This document shows positions 59,301-64,000 of a stretch of 64,000 bases of DNA, piece by piece. Below the pieces are notes generated by a model. The model was not told where the DNA came from. It saw nothing but the letters and a program-made list of their open reading frames with translations, and did no database searches. Each line of letters begins with the position of its first letter. Position 1 is the first letter of the stretch. The DNA comes from Cherax quadricarinatus (Eukaryota; Arthropoda; Malacostraca; Decapoda; Parastacidae). Where the stretch lies: contig NC_091292.1 of assembly GCF_038502225.1 (NCBI RefSeq), forward strand, positions 48,918,643-48,982,642, written 5' to 3'. Made by a program: the position numbers and the translations under genes.

Positions 59301-62300
59301 ACACCCACTTGGATGCCCAGACACCCTCCTGGATACCCAGACAAGTACCTGGATGCCAAGACACCCACCTGGATGCCCAGACACCCACCTGGATGCCCAG
59401 ACACCCACCTGGATGCCCAGACACCTACCTATATACCCAGACGCCCACCTGGATACCCAGACACCCACTTGGATGTTCAGACACTCACCTGGATTCCCAG
59501 ATATCCAGCTAGATGCCCAGACACCCACCTGGATGCCCAGACACCCACCTGTATGCCTAGACACCGACCTGGATGCCCAGACACCCACCTGGATGCCCAA
59601 ACACCCACTTGGATGCCCAGACATCCTTCTGGATACCCAGACAAGCACTTGGATGCCCAGACTCTACCTGGATCTCCAGACACCCACTTGGATGTTCAGA
59701 CACTCACCTGGATGCCCAGACACCCACTTGGATGCCCAGACATCCTTCTGGATACCCAGACAAGCACCTGGATGCCAAGGCACCCACCTGGATGCCCAGA
59801 CACCGACCTGGATGCCCAGACACCCTCCTGGATACCCAGACAAGCACCTGGATGCCCAGACTCTACCTGGATCTCCAGACACCCACTTGGATGTTCAGAC
59901 ACTCACCTGGATGCCCTGACATCCAGCTAGATGCCCAGACATCCACCTGGACGCCCAGACACCCACCTGTATGCCTAGACACCGACCTGGATGCTCAGAC
60001 ACTGACCTGAATGACCAGACACTTACCTGGATGCCCAGACACCCACCTGGATGCCAAGACACCGACCTGGATGCCCAGACACTGACCTGAATGACCAGAC
60101 ACTTACCTGGATGCCCAGACACCCACCTGGATGCCAAGACACCCACCTGGATGCCCAGACACCCTCCTGGATACCCAGACAAGCACCTGGATGCCCAGAC
60201 ACCACCTGGATGTCCAGACACCCACTTGGATGTTCAGACACTCACCTGGATGCCCAGACATCCACCTAGATGCCCAGACATCCACCTGGATGCCCAGACA
60301 CCCACCTGTATGCCCAGACACCGACCTGGATGCCCAGACACCGACCTGGATGCCCAGACACTTACCTGGATGCCCAGACACCCACCTGGATGCCAAGACA
60401 CCCACCTGGATGCCCAGACACCCACCTGGATGCCCAGATACCCACCTGGATACCCAGACACCCTACTGGATGCCCAGAGGGCAAATGGATGCCCAGACAC
60501 CCTCCTGGATACCCAGACAAGCACCTGGATACCCAGACACCCACCTATATACCCAGACACCAACCTGGATTTCCAGACACCCACCTGGATTTCCAGATAC
60601 CCGCCTTGATGCCCAGACACCCTACTGGATGCCCAGAACGCAAATGGATGCCCAGACATCCACCTGGATGCTCAGACACCACCTGGATGCCCAGACACCC
60701 ACTGGTATGCCCAGACACTCACCTGGATGCCCGGACATCCACCTTGATGCCCAGACACCCACCTGGATGCCAGACACCCACCTGGATTCCCAGACACCCA
60801 CCTGGATTCCCAGACACCCACCTGGATTCCCAGACACCCACCTGGATGTCCAGACACCCACCTGGATGCCCAGACACCCACTTCGATACCCAGACACCCT
60901 CCTGGATGACCAGCCACCCACCTGGATTTCAAGACACCCTTCTGGATGCCCAGACACCCAGCTATTTGTCACCGTCGTTACACATGCTAACCTTACACTG
61001 GTAACAAGTGCCACAGTAGAAGTGGTTCTCCACAGCTACCCGCTGTCCCACCTGCACCTCCTTCACCTGTGATCCCACCTCCACCACCTGCCCTGTCGCC
61101 TCGTGACCTAGTGGAGAATTGGGGTAAGAAAAGTCTTGGTAGTTATAGAAACATGAACAAATGAACTGAACAGTGGAACAGCTGAAACGATCCTAGGTGA
61201 GAAAAATTTCTCTAAAATAAAGAAGTTAATTAAAATTACACAAATGCAACTAATGTGACATTTTTTGTGGCAACATTTCGCTCTCCAGGAACTTTATCAA
61301 ACCGTTACACTAATATGTAATTTCGCTTACCCACCAAACTACCCACACCCGCCCCACATACACAAAAAAACACTTCGCACACAAATGCGCGCACACACAC
61401 ACAGGCCAGGAGCTGTGACTCGACCCCTGCAAGCATATATTCGTGAGTATGGGTGAGTGCACACACCTGTAACCACATACAGATGAATACATATATGTTA
61501 TTACACACGTCAACACTGACCTGGGATGAAGGGAAGTCTGCCTCGGACACGAGCCATGTCATTCCATTTCCACAGGTTCATGTCCGACCCGCAGATGGAC
61601 ACCTGAAATGTCAGTGACGTTCAGATGACTTGCGGAGACCTAACATAAAATAAAATCATGATTTATTTGGCTTAAAAGTGATTGGGGGTGTCTAGATTAC
61701 CTTTGAAGCCTGAGATCTAGAACAAAAAAAAATAATTAGGCATAAAAATATATTAGATTATCTCCAATCACAGCATTACAAAATATTCAGTAATCAGAAA
61801 GTCGGTATGATGCACAACATTTTGGACAAAATTTAGCTTAAGAGCTACAAATTTATTTATAAACATAAAATAATATAATTTAAAATAAGTTAACTGATTA
61901 TTTTAGCAGACATGCATTTAGAAGTGCAAAGATTATTGAAACATTCTTGGTACAACAGTTATGTCTAAATGAAGAGGATTAAAACCTATCGTGCATTATA
62001 CGGGAGGAAAAAAATAATGGAGACAAGTAAAGGAGGATGAATTAAAATGAAAACTCAGCAAGTAGGTTTTAAAATGTATTTGAACACAGAATATTGCTGT
62101 CCTGAATCACATTAAGGAAAAGATGTGCATTTCAACATTAGCTTTGGAGAATTTGGCAGATAGGGAACCTTTGGAATTATCTGACACAGACTTCCAAATT
62201 GTTGGGCTTACTAGTCCTGAAAAGATTGATGGACTGATCACATCGACTCCTGATCTTCAGCCATTCTTCTCTGTATTGGACTGAGGAAGCCATTGGTTGG

Positions 62301-63773
62301 TTAAAAGTTTTCCACAATAAAAATCCTTAAGTGTTGCACAAGTGCCTAATTCATAATCATGTCAGTTCTTTGAACCATTTATCTACACTGAATTTTTACT
62401 CAGGTTGATTCGGGCACGAGGGAATATCAAAGAGGTTTTTGTAACTTGTACTATACCTGTCACTCAAGGTAATCTCTCTATTATCGTTTATAAACTAGAG
62501 TGATTAGAATTATCCATGAATTATCTAATTTGTTTTCCTTAATTTGAAACTATATACCGAAAACACACACGGGTCATTCAACAAACATTGAAAGATTTTG
62601 GTTACATAATACAAATACACTTTACCAAAACAAAAAATGAAAGCTATACCCTCCTGCAAGTGGCATAAATCCCAACTCTTCACTAAACTCGAGACACTAG
62701 CATAAATCCCAACTCTTCGAAATAAACTCGAGACACTAGCATAAATCCCAACTCTTCACTATATATCAGAATCCCAACTCTTCACTAAACTCGAGACACT
62801 AGCATAAATCCCAACTCTTCACTAAACTCGAGACACTAGCATAAATCCCAACTCTTCACTAAACTCGAGACACTAGCATAAATCCCAACTCTTCACTAAA
62901 CTCGAGACACTAGCATAAATCCCAACTCTTCACTAAACTCGAGACACTAGCATAAATCCCAACTCTTCGCTAAACTCGAGACACTAGCATGGATCCTAAC
63001 TCTTCACTAAACTAGAGAAACTAAGCTTCACAGTTTATCAGCTACAGTCGCATTACAACAAAGTCATCCTAAACAGATACTTCACGGAACCAAACAACTC
63101 TGATCGCGGGTTCTAACCCCACCAGTGGTATGGTTTAATATATACACTAATACAAAATACTCATACCACTAGGCGCACACAAAAATACACATTATATATT
63201 AGCGCTGACGCCTAAACTTCAATATTTTTATAGATTCAAATCTGCATCTACACATTTGAATTTCACTCTTCACTGTCGTCGAATTTTTGGGCAAGTTGTC
63301 TGAACGTTTGAATCTGTGACACTGACGATTTTGGAAAGTTTCCGAACCATTCCAAGATGCTAGGAATGAATTCAACAACTTGGACCTGCCAATTTTCGCA
63401 AGGATTTGTGTTCTCGTTACCGTACATATTGTTTTAAATTTGAAGTCAATTGGGTGAGGCGCTCTCGAGTAATGAGCAAAATATCACAAAGATGGAGGAA
63501 CAAAAAAAAAGAAAAAAGACAAAAAAAATGCTTGAACTAATTAAAACAATAAAAATCTTAGGCAGGATCCTAAATGACCAAGATTTAGTTCCCTCTGACC
63601 TAAGTTACGCGCATTTTTATGACTAATTATACATCATGTGCTGTTGAACTTACCCTTTCAACTTTGATGATGACCTCGTCTGGCCCCGGGGTAGGCACTG
63701 GACGGGTCACCAGGTCAAATCCCTCCTCCTCATTCTGTTTCACCAAGCACATCATTTCCTTGGATAGCGACAT
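38209..63773 (-). CDS. L-threonine 3-dehydrogenase-like zinc medium-chain dehydrogenase, nine-exon gene (whole span)
   Basis: Nine exons, read 63,773 to 38,209, join through GT-AG introns into 1,065 nt (354 aa plus TGA). Predicted reaction: NAD-dependent oxidation of L-threonine to 2-amino-3-ketobutyrate, or of a similar secondary alcohol. Visible: catalytic-zinc set C44 (ICGSD), H69-E70 (GHE) and E157 (LEPMG); structural-zinc cysteines 99, 102, 105 and 113; Rossmann glycine motif GCGPVG at 180-185; acidic D204 after the second strand, favouring NAD over NADP; and a C-terminal GRRIFHTW-GL-P-I-H-FD-G-K-I-L pattern typical of threonine dehydrogenases. Length matches the family (about 340-350 aa). 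The first ATG has a purine at -3. A possible splice acceptor (minus-strand ttccatag, ending at 63,806) suggests an upstream non-coding exon. ATTAAA on the minus strand at 37,945-37,940 could be a poly(A) signal. Sorbitol or butanediol dehydrogenase cannot be excluded without a tree. Confidence 0.9.
38711..38885. repeat. Penelope terminal-repeat remnant in intron 8
   Basis: GGCACAATACCGTGATTGCA and AAATAACCGGCACAT match the left end of PLE-2; TGTGCTGGTTATTTGTGTA mirrors it at the other side. Minus-strand 38,812-38,776 has a decayed hammerhead-like core. No coding sequence remains between the ends. Confidence 0.6.
38886..39245. repeat. SINE-like repeat, copies 2 and 3
   Basis: Two partial tandem copies: CCTCCCATTTCTCAGGTGCT and CTCCCATTTCTCAGGCACT, each followed by ATGA-rich sequence. 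In intron 8. Confidence 0.5.
39317..39426 (-). CDS. Exon 8 of threonine dehydrogenase-like gene
   Basis: 110 nt, residues 265-300 plus two bases of R301. Acceptor ctcag, donor gtatgc. Encodes GGQMVLIGLLKAPLY and the FKSITLKTIHGR segment that leads into the C-terminal catalytic part. Confidence 0.9.
39810..39955. repeat. SINE-like repeat, copy 4
   Basis: CTCTTAATCCAAAGAATTTG followed by a degenerate body; intron 7. Confidence 0.45.
40010..40375 (+). mobile_element. LINE fragment, left part (interrupted)
   Basis: Encodes a degenerate RT C-terminus (MLIYGCETMSGE, DEGLLRWFRHVERKKQNRM, GWPRKYWRECR). Ends at TTGGAGGGAG where the LTR element inserts and resumes at 50,807. Confidence 0.8.
40376..40692 (+). 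repeat. 5' LTR of non-autonomous element
   Basis: TGTAGACAGCC...CCTTTTATA, 317 bp, about seven differences from the other LTR. AATAAA near 40,622. Confidence 0.8.
40693..41022 (+). other. Internal region of non-autonomous LTR element, left part
   Basis: Begins AATGGTGGAAAGCGGTGG (candidate primer-binding site) and ends at the BEL target duplication GAGGTGA. No coding potential recognised. Confidence 0.5.
41023..42095 (-). repeat. 3' LTR of BEL copy B
   Basis: 1,073 bp, plus-strand TGTTGAG...TCCACA, full length by comparison with copy A (2,019-3,080). Confidence 0.85.
42128..46033 (-). CDS. pol: BEL/Pao pol polyprotein (protease, RT, RNase H, integrase)
   Basis: 1,301 codons without a stop. 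Protease at the N-terminus with LTLFDQGSQRSFI (DQG in place of the usual DSG/DTG). RT: YTADISKAFLRVGL (about residue 354) and FYVDNLQGT (about 430; YVDN rather than YVDD). RNase H: HVFCDASTRGYGA (about 599), WSDNEAVLQWL (about 671), NPADMLSRG (about 714). Integrase: zinc finger LHGGVADTLCHIRQSYW-CITCRHYD (about 896-934), VDYTGPI (966), ISDNATNF (1028), WHGGFYERMIG (1071). The frame is -1 relative to gag and begins without ATG, implying frameshifted Gag-Pol synthesis. Followed 32 bp later by the 3' LTR. Confidence 0.92.
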   Translation of the reverse strand: MLTLFDQGSQRSFIRRTVLQKLNRQPYAKIQLDIAGFFHNSGKQTYDLARITVGLGNRKKTVEAVVVDDLPKSVQIQGLKETVAALKAAKVKLACPDIQTDTISPIDLIIGSDYYHCFVQNIVSKHDVHLLKTAGGHMICGPIPSQSGKEADIDSVENVLVTRITADHVPQQKLSLLEEMNEPVDKLWDLDAIGIDVNKPSPQESQTYNQYLDTVKYKDGQYWVRLPWKLNPPHLPSNYRMAFGQMKAQIHELRKNPELLTVYDNIIQEQLDNKFIEEIVEDKLKTNAHYLPHHGVRKDSETTPLRVVYNCSARANKDVASLNDCLMTGPSLTEKLGDVLMKFRTNPYAYTADISKAFLRVGLQEIDRDYTRFLWPENPHDPQSPVKTYRFKSVLFGATSSPFLLEATLNTHLKKSESPFKEVLKKSFYVDNLQGTVNKEEDLKSLYREANKEMKEANMPLRMWNTNSKQLRELIKEDFPETEIPDCNNMLGLNWNTQEDTLSLKRINNKSCSTLTKRSLLSEVSQCFDPLGLVSPITIKGKMLMQDAWKLKIGWDENLPLEMSQAWDEISKEFKQLHQIKFPRQIGQEGNKYTLHVFCDASTRGYGAVAYMSNAEGSTLITSKARVAPLKVRTVPQLELTALYVGTKLAVYLNKVLDHLTIEKTVIWSDNEAVLQWLRNNKSKLVYVQNRVAEIKEMQRDYLFLHVSTQENPADMLSRGVPLKKFVDNKLWLHGPNWLSNENNWPQQKAHIMPEETVCLNTAEISCVNTADTTEIVIDGSKYSSLGKLLRVTALVFEFIKRIKPDYECLEPIKYWVKLIQKDVFSTEYKFLETQDKSPKKPVMINSLGLYLDSEKIIRCRGRIHNSSLPKEAIHPILIPKNHWLTKLIVQNAHSNVLHGGVADTLCHIRQSYWIPQGRQSVKKQIKDCITCRHYDMRVCQYPGPPPYPSERVCHITPFEVTGVDYTGPIILTKTVDKVPIKVYICLFTCATTRAVHLEVATDMSAETFIKLFRRFAARRACPRLMISDNATNFVAGAAYISKIFDQPEVQQMLNQRRCRWRYIPPKSPWHGGFYERMIGIVKRCLRKTLHRQRIDLEEFRTVVTEIENRVNNRPLTYVTDDLDNLEVLSPSHLLHGRRLEPVPPMNDKEIIEDPTYFEPEQLRRKFKHLNKVIERWEKIWREDYLTSLREHFYGAGIPENHKSLRPGDIVIIDNDGPRSQWPLGKIVTIYPDANGIIRTVDVLSKGVVNKRTINKLVPLELHSVENKISDSPETTQTKAVQKRQAAVVASEKIKLMLSDE
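46027..46051 (-). promoter_or_regulatory. gag-pol overlap, probable -1 frameshift window
   Basis: The pol frame is open only from 46,051, so the shift must occur in these 25 nt. They contain A-runs (CTAAAAATT, CACAAAACC) but no perfect X-XXY-YYZ heptamer in the gag frame. Confidence 0.5.
46027..47415 (-). CDS. gag: BEL/Pao gag
   Basis: 462 codons, ATG at 47,415. N-terminal coiled-coil-like segment (LKTQFQSLQTKITQLENLIS), Ser/Thr/Pro linker, capsid-like centre (FQGHNYEEFISGFQSIVNSR, FNYLKCLVKGEPYELI), and three C-x2-C-x3-H-x4-C knuckles at about 351, 383 and 400 (CVLCDGTHWAQYC, CIKCLGEHKGGKC, CFKCKGMHHTALC). This is the particle protein. Its TAA at 46,029-46,027 overlaps the pol frame by about 25 nt. 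Confidence 0.9.
   Translation of the reverse strand: MACLKTQFQSLQTKITQLENLISVCIGLTQDTNIDFDDLEVKFGLFTQRMKIINSDYTHYENKFLESDPSEDEIKNVLDTFSDQQLRWTGVQAICSKTLSQRPTVTSGQTPVTPVTTTSVPLPSLPTLSLPIFQGHNYEEFISGFQSIVNSRTDIDEIAKFNYLKCLVKGEPYELIKSFPVVKGNYQLALRVLADNYFDADKARVRHAVLISSLKPPKHCYSDLQVFRITLDNSLRSLGAKYDLRQCDWFISGIVQDKLSPQTIERLNIMFNKRYFTCEEISNGLQTIVSCMQATRQDEKSTNPVDNKPSTQYKKSITTPTKPHNGKSHIGIYQAVNTIDSKQTVTHKRTPKCVLCDGTHWAQYCIQYTSMEARKQRVHQLKRCIKCLGEHKGGKCSLKKCFKCKGMHHTALCPNTFAEQQQTSTESGSQQATALNVRDKFKATALPIARVELSKNYTKPMC
47417..47632 (-). other. 71-codon upstream ORF in BEL leader (copy B)
   Basis: Same position as in copy A, ending one base before the gag ATG. No domain recognised. Confidence 0.35.
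48201..48220 (-). promoter_or_regulatory. Candidate primer-binding site, BEL copy B
   Basis: TGGTCGTGTTCGAACCGGAT on the element strand, conserved with copy A but with a few extra bases between it and the LTR. Confidence 0.4.
48228..48835 (-). repeat. 5' LTR of BEL copy B, U3-side truncated
   Basis: 608 bp matching 41,025-41,635 at about 99.5%. The first about 460 bp of the LTR in element orientation (including U3) are missing; similarity stops at CTGGC(G). Confidence 0.85.
48836..50489 (+). other. Internal region of non-autonomous LTR element, right part
   Basis: 1.65 kb of non-coding sequence. 49,091-49,150 has four CACGTG palindromes and 49,237-49,326 four TGACGTCA palindromes. The rest is unassigned; short frames at 49,600-50,320 overlap in both directions and show no domains. 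The 3' end is GC-rich (GGACGACGCGCGGTAGGTGG). Confidence 0.55.
49091..49326. promoter_or_regulatory. Cluster of CACGTG and TGACGTCA palindromes
   Basis: CACGTG at 49,091, 49,108, 49,128 and 49,145; TGACGTCA at 49,237, 49,255, 49,302 and 49,319. These are E-box and CRE consensus sites; function is inferred only. Confidence 0.55.
50490..50806 (+). repeat. 3' LTR of non-autonomous element
   Basis: 317 bp, first dinucleotide TA instead of TG. Followed by GGAG, then the right half of the LINE. Confidence 0.8.
50807..51140 (+). mobile_element. LINE fragment, right part (3' UTR)
   Basis: Continues the LINE broken at 40,375: GGGGGTAAAGGAGGTTTTGT through GGGCCACCCTGCCTTGGTGG to the 3' end GGAAACGGCCGATG. 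Confidence 0.8.
51141..51862. other. Unassigned intron 7 sequence next to exon 7
   Basis: No repeat or RNA recognised. Confidence 0.5.
51863..51976 (-). CDS. Exon 7 of threonine dehydrogenase-like gene
   Basis: 114 nt, residues 227-264, phase 0 on both sides. Acceptor atatag, donor gtgagt. Encodes NGVGRIVEASGAASLLNQS. Followed by the 12.4-kb intron 7 that carries the nested transposon insertion. Confidence 0.9.
52318..52650 (+). repeat. AT-rich interspersed repeat (GTCGTGCCGAAT family), uninterrupted copy
   Basis: GTCGTGCCGAATAGGTAAAA start; in intron 6. Serves as the uninterrupted reference for the copy at 3,170-3,690. Confidence 0.75.
52954..53045 (-). CDS. Exon 6 of threonine dehydrogenase-like gene
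   Basis: 92 nt, residues 196-226. Acceptor ttgcag, donor gtcaga. Encodes ARAVYGVDVDVARLDRALKM and GATRVIN. D204 is in position to bind the adenosine ribose of NAD. Confidence 0.9.
53046..53851. other. Intron 5, unassigned
   Basis: AT-rich; nothing recognised. Confidence 0.5.
53852..53959 (-). CDS. Exon 5 of threonine dehydrogenase-like gene
   Basis: 108 nt, residues 160-195 plus one base. Acceptor tacag, donor gtactt. Encodes the start of the Rossmann fold, EDVLVLGCGPVGLLVIGVAK. Confidence 0.9.
53960..54780. other. Intron 4, left part, unassigned
   Basis: AT-rich. Nothing certain; a weak match to the SINE-like family (CGTACGGATTTAGAGC) occurs at 54,007-54,030. Confidence 0.4.
54785..54990. 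repeat. SINE-like fragments in intron 4
   Basis: GGCCTGGTCATGGACCAGGC with GGGGGCGCTGACCCC (54,797-54,840), similar to 22,760-22,826. Then CAGGCACGGTATGACCCTTA (54,931-), similar to 39,060-39,090. Confidence 0.5.
55015..55300. repeat. Pyrimidine-rich imperfect tandem repeat
   Basis: CACCTGTGTTCTACCAACTT and TCTCCTTCAC motifs repeated with drift; just downstream of exon 4 in intron 4. No coding support. Confidence 0.6.
55336..55495 (-). CDS. Exon 4 of threonine dehydrogenase-like gene
   Basis: 160 nt, residues 107-159 plus one base of G160. Acceptor ttgcag, donor gtatgg. Contains the fourth structural-zinc cysteine C113 (GDICQ) and E157 of LLEPMG. The GRGCDQGGCCQY stretch is unusually cysteine-rich. 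Confidence 0.9.
55951..56283. repeat. 16-bp AT-rich minisatellite
   Basis: About 20 units of TATACTCTATAACGTA in intron 3. Confidence 0.95.
56385..60960. repeat. 20-bp minisatellite in intron 3
   Basis: More than 200 units of CAGACACCCACCTGGATGCC with substitutions and one- to several-base indels; variants such as CCAAGACAC, CTTGGATG and GACCGACC form larger blocks. Contains an N gap, so the real length is unknown. All frames across it are artefacts. Confidence 0.97.
56401..56500. other. Assembly gap (100 N)
   Basis: Exactly 100 N inside the minisatellite, a standard placeholder size. Confidence 0.98.
60992..61107 (-). CDS. Exon 3 of threonine dehydrogenase-like gene
   Basis: 116 nt, residues 68-106. 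Acceptor cactag, donor gttagc. Holds GHEATGQVVEVG (H69, E70) and the first three structural-zinc cysteines in YCGTCYQC. A 20-bp minisatellite ends only about 30 bp inside the following intron. Confidence 0.9.
61375..61480 (+). repeat. CR1-like LINE 3' tail in intron 2
   Basis: AGGCCAGGAGCTGTGACTCG and GACCCCTGCA resemble the LINE 3' end at 6,013-6,060. Only the tail is present. Confidence 0.55.
61521..61602 (-). CDS. Exon 2 of threonine dehydrogenase-like gene
   Basis: 82 nt, residues 41-67 plus one base of G68. Acceptor tttcag, donor gtcagtg. Contains ICGSD with the first catalytic-zinc ligand C44 and the W-rich loop NLWKWNDM seen in threonine dehydrogenases. Confidence 0.9.
61620..62661. 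other. Intron 1, unassigned part
   Basis: AT-rich; nothing recognised. Confidence 0.5.
62662..63020. repeat. 37-bp minisatellite in intron 1
   Basis: About nine units containing CATAAATCCCAACTCTTCAC and TAAACTCGAGACACTAG; one unit is partly duplicated at 62,760-62,785. Confidence 0.95.
63021..63653. other. Intron 1, exon-proximal part
   Basis: A tRNA-like fragment GGGTTCTAACCCCACCAGTG lies at 63,108-63,127; otherwise nothing recognised. Confidence 0.4.
63654..63773 (-). CDS. Exon 1 of threonine dehydrogenase-like gene
   Basis: Forty codons from ATG (63,773) to phase-0 donor gtaagtt. Encodes MSLSKEMMCLVKQ... and PVPTPGPDEVIIKVER, the N-terminal beta strand of the GroES-like catalytic domain. 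Confidence 0.88.
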
Positions 63774-63969
63774 CCTGAGCCAGCAGGGAAGGATTTCGAA
63801 GGAATCTATGGAAAGGTAAGGATCGAGGAAGAGAGGACAGAGGGAAATGAGATATGGGTGTAACGTTAATTAACATTAGGGCTTTTGTTATAAAACCATC
63901 ATAAGAAGTCAGCTTGTTTAATGAATCAACTAGAGTTAGCTAGTGTGTGTTACACAAATATATATATAC
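63774..63969. other. 5' flank of threonine dehydrogenase-like gene
   Basis: Presumed 5' UTR and flank of the minus-strand gene. A minus-strand acceptor-like ttccatag ends at 63,806, so the UTR may be spliced. No TATA box or other promoter element is convincing. Confidence 0.35.
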
Positions 63970-64000
63970 ATTTTTTTTTTCAACAAGTCGGCCGTCTCCC
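63970..64000 (-). repeat. LINE 3' end at window edge
   Basis: Poly(T) followed by CAAGTCGGCCGTCTCCC, the reverse complement of the LINE 3' end seen at 51,110-51,135. Confidence 0.6.

Noticed and set aside
56385..60960. CRISPR array
   Set aside because: Units are contiguous tandem repeats without unique spacers, in a eukaryotic intron.
56317..61072. Many frames with CPDTHLDAQTPTWMPRHPPG-like repeats
   Set aside because: Minisatellite translation inside intron 3 of the dehydrogenase gene.

Overview
The window reads as nuclear DNA of an arthropod, most likely a decapod crustacean. It has GT-AG introns, very dense transposable elements (LINEs of at least two families, BEL/Pao, Ty3/gypsy and Penelope-like elements, tRNA-derived SINEs), long AT and CA microsatellites and several kilobase-scale minisatellites. 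The decapod assignment is an inference from the repeat content and was not tested by a search. There are no operons, CRISPR arrays or prokaryotic signals.

One host gene can be assembled with confidence. On the minus strand, nine exons between 63,773 and 38,209 splice with GT-AG junctions and consistent phases into a 354-codon frame. The product is a zinc-dependent medium-chain dehydrogenase that looks like L-threonine 3-dehydrogenase: catalytic-zinc residues, a four-cysteine structural-zinc lobe and an NAD Rossmann motif are all present. About 24.5 kb of its 25.6 kb span is intron. Intron 7 holds a three-level nest: a LINE, cut by a non-autonomous LTR element (40,376-50,806), which is cut by a young BEL/Pao element (41,023-48,835) with intact gag and pol. 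Intron 3 holds a 20-bp-unit minisatellite of more than 4.5 kb with a 100-N assembly gap, ending about 30 bp from a splice donor.

The left 35 kb is almost entirely repeats. From left to right: the 5' part of a second BEL/Pao copy (1-3,080); an inverted pair of AT-rich repeats with LINE debris (3,168-4,790); a CR1/Jockey-like LINE tail (5,073-6,063); a 1.8-kb palindrome whose arms contain divergent tRNA-like heads and a 15-bp GC-rich minisatellite (6,389-8,223); a tRNA-derived SINE; a decayed Ty3/gypsy element (9,711-15,823) with integrase encoded before reverse transcriptase, the Gmr1-type order; a 29-bp minisatellite (15,929-18,300); a composite set of 12-, 26- and 42-bp arrays (18,715-22,105); LINE debris; a 45-bp minisatellite (23,576-26,097); a Penelope-like fragment; a second decayed Gmr1-order gypsy element (27,190 to about 31,440, with a probable 3' LTR piece near 33,570) interrupted by a Penelope-like element with a 10-bp target duplication (31,720-33,556); and a degenerate endonuclease/RT LINE (35,175-37,940) just downstream of the host gene.

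Most long open reading frames here arise from tandem repeats whose unit length is a multiple of three, or whose units lack stops, and are not genes. The most interesting items are the two Gmr1-order gypsy elements, the palindrome with outward-facing tRNA-like heads, the Penelope element with inverted hammerhead-ribozyme-like ends, the BEL element whose 5' LTR lacks its U3-side part yet is bordered by a target duplication, and the spliced threonine-dehydrogenase-like gene.
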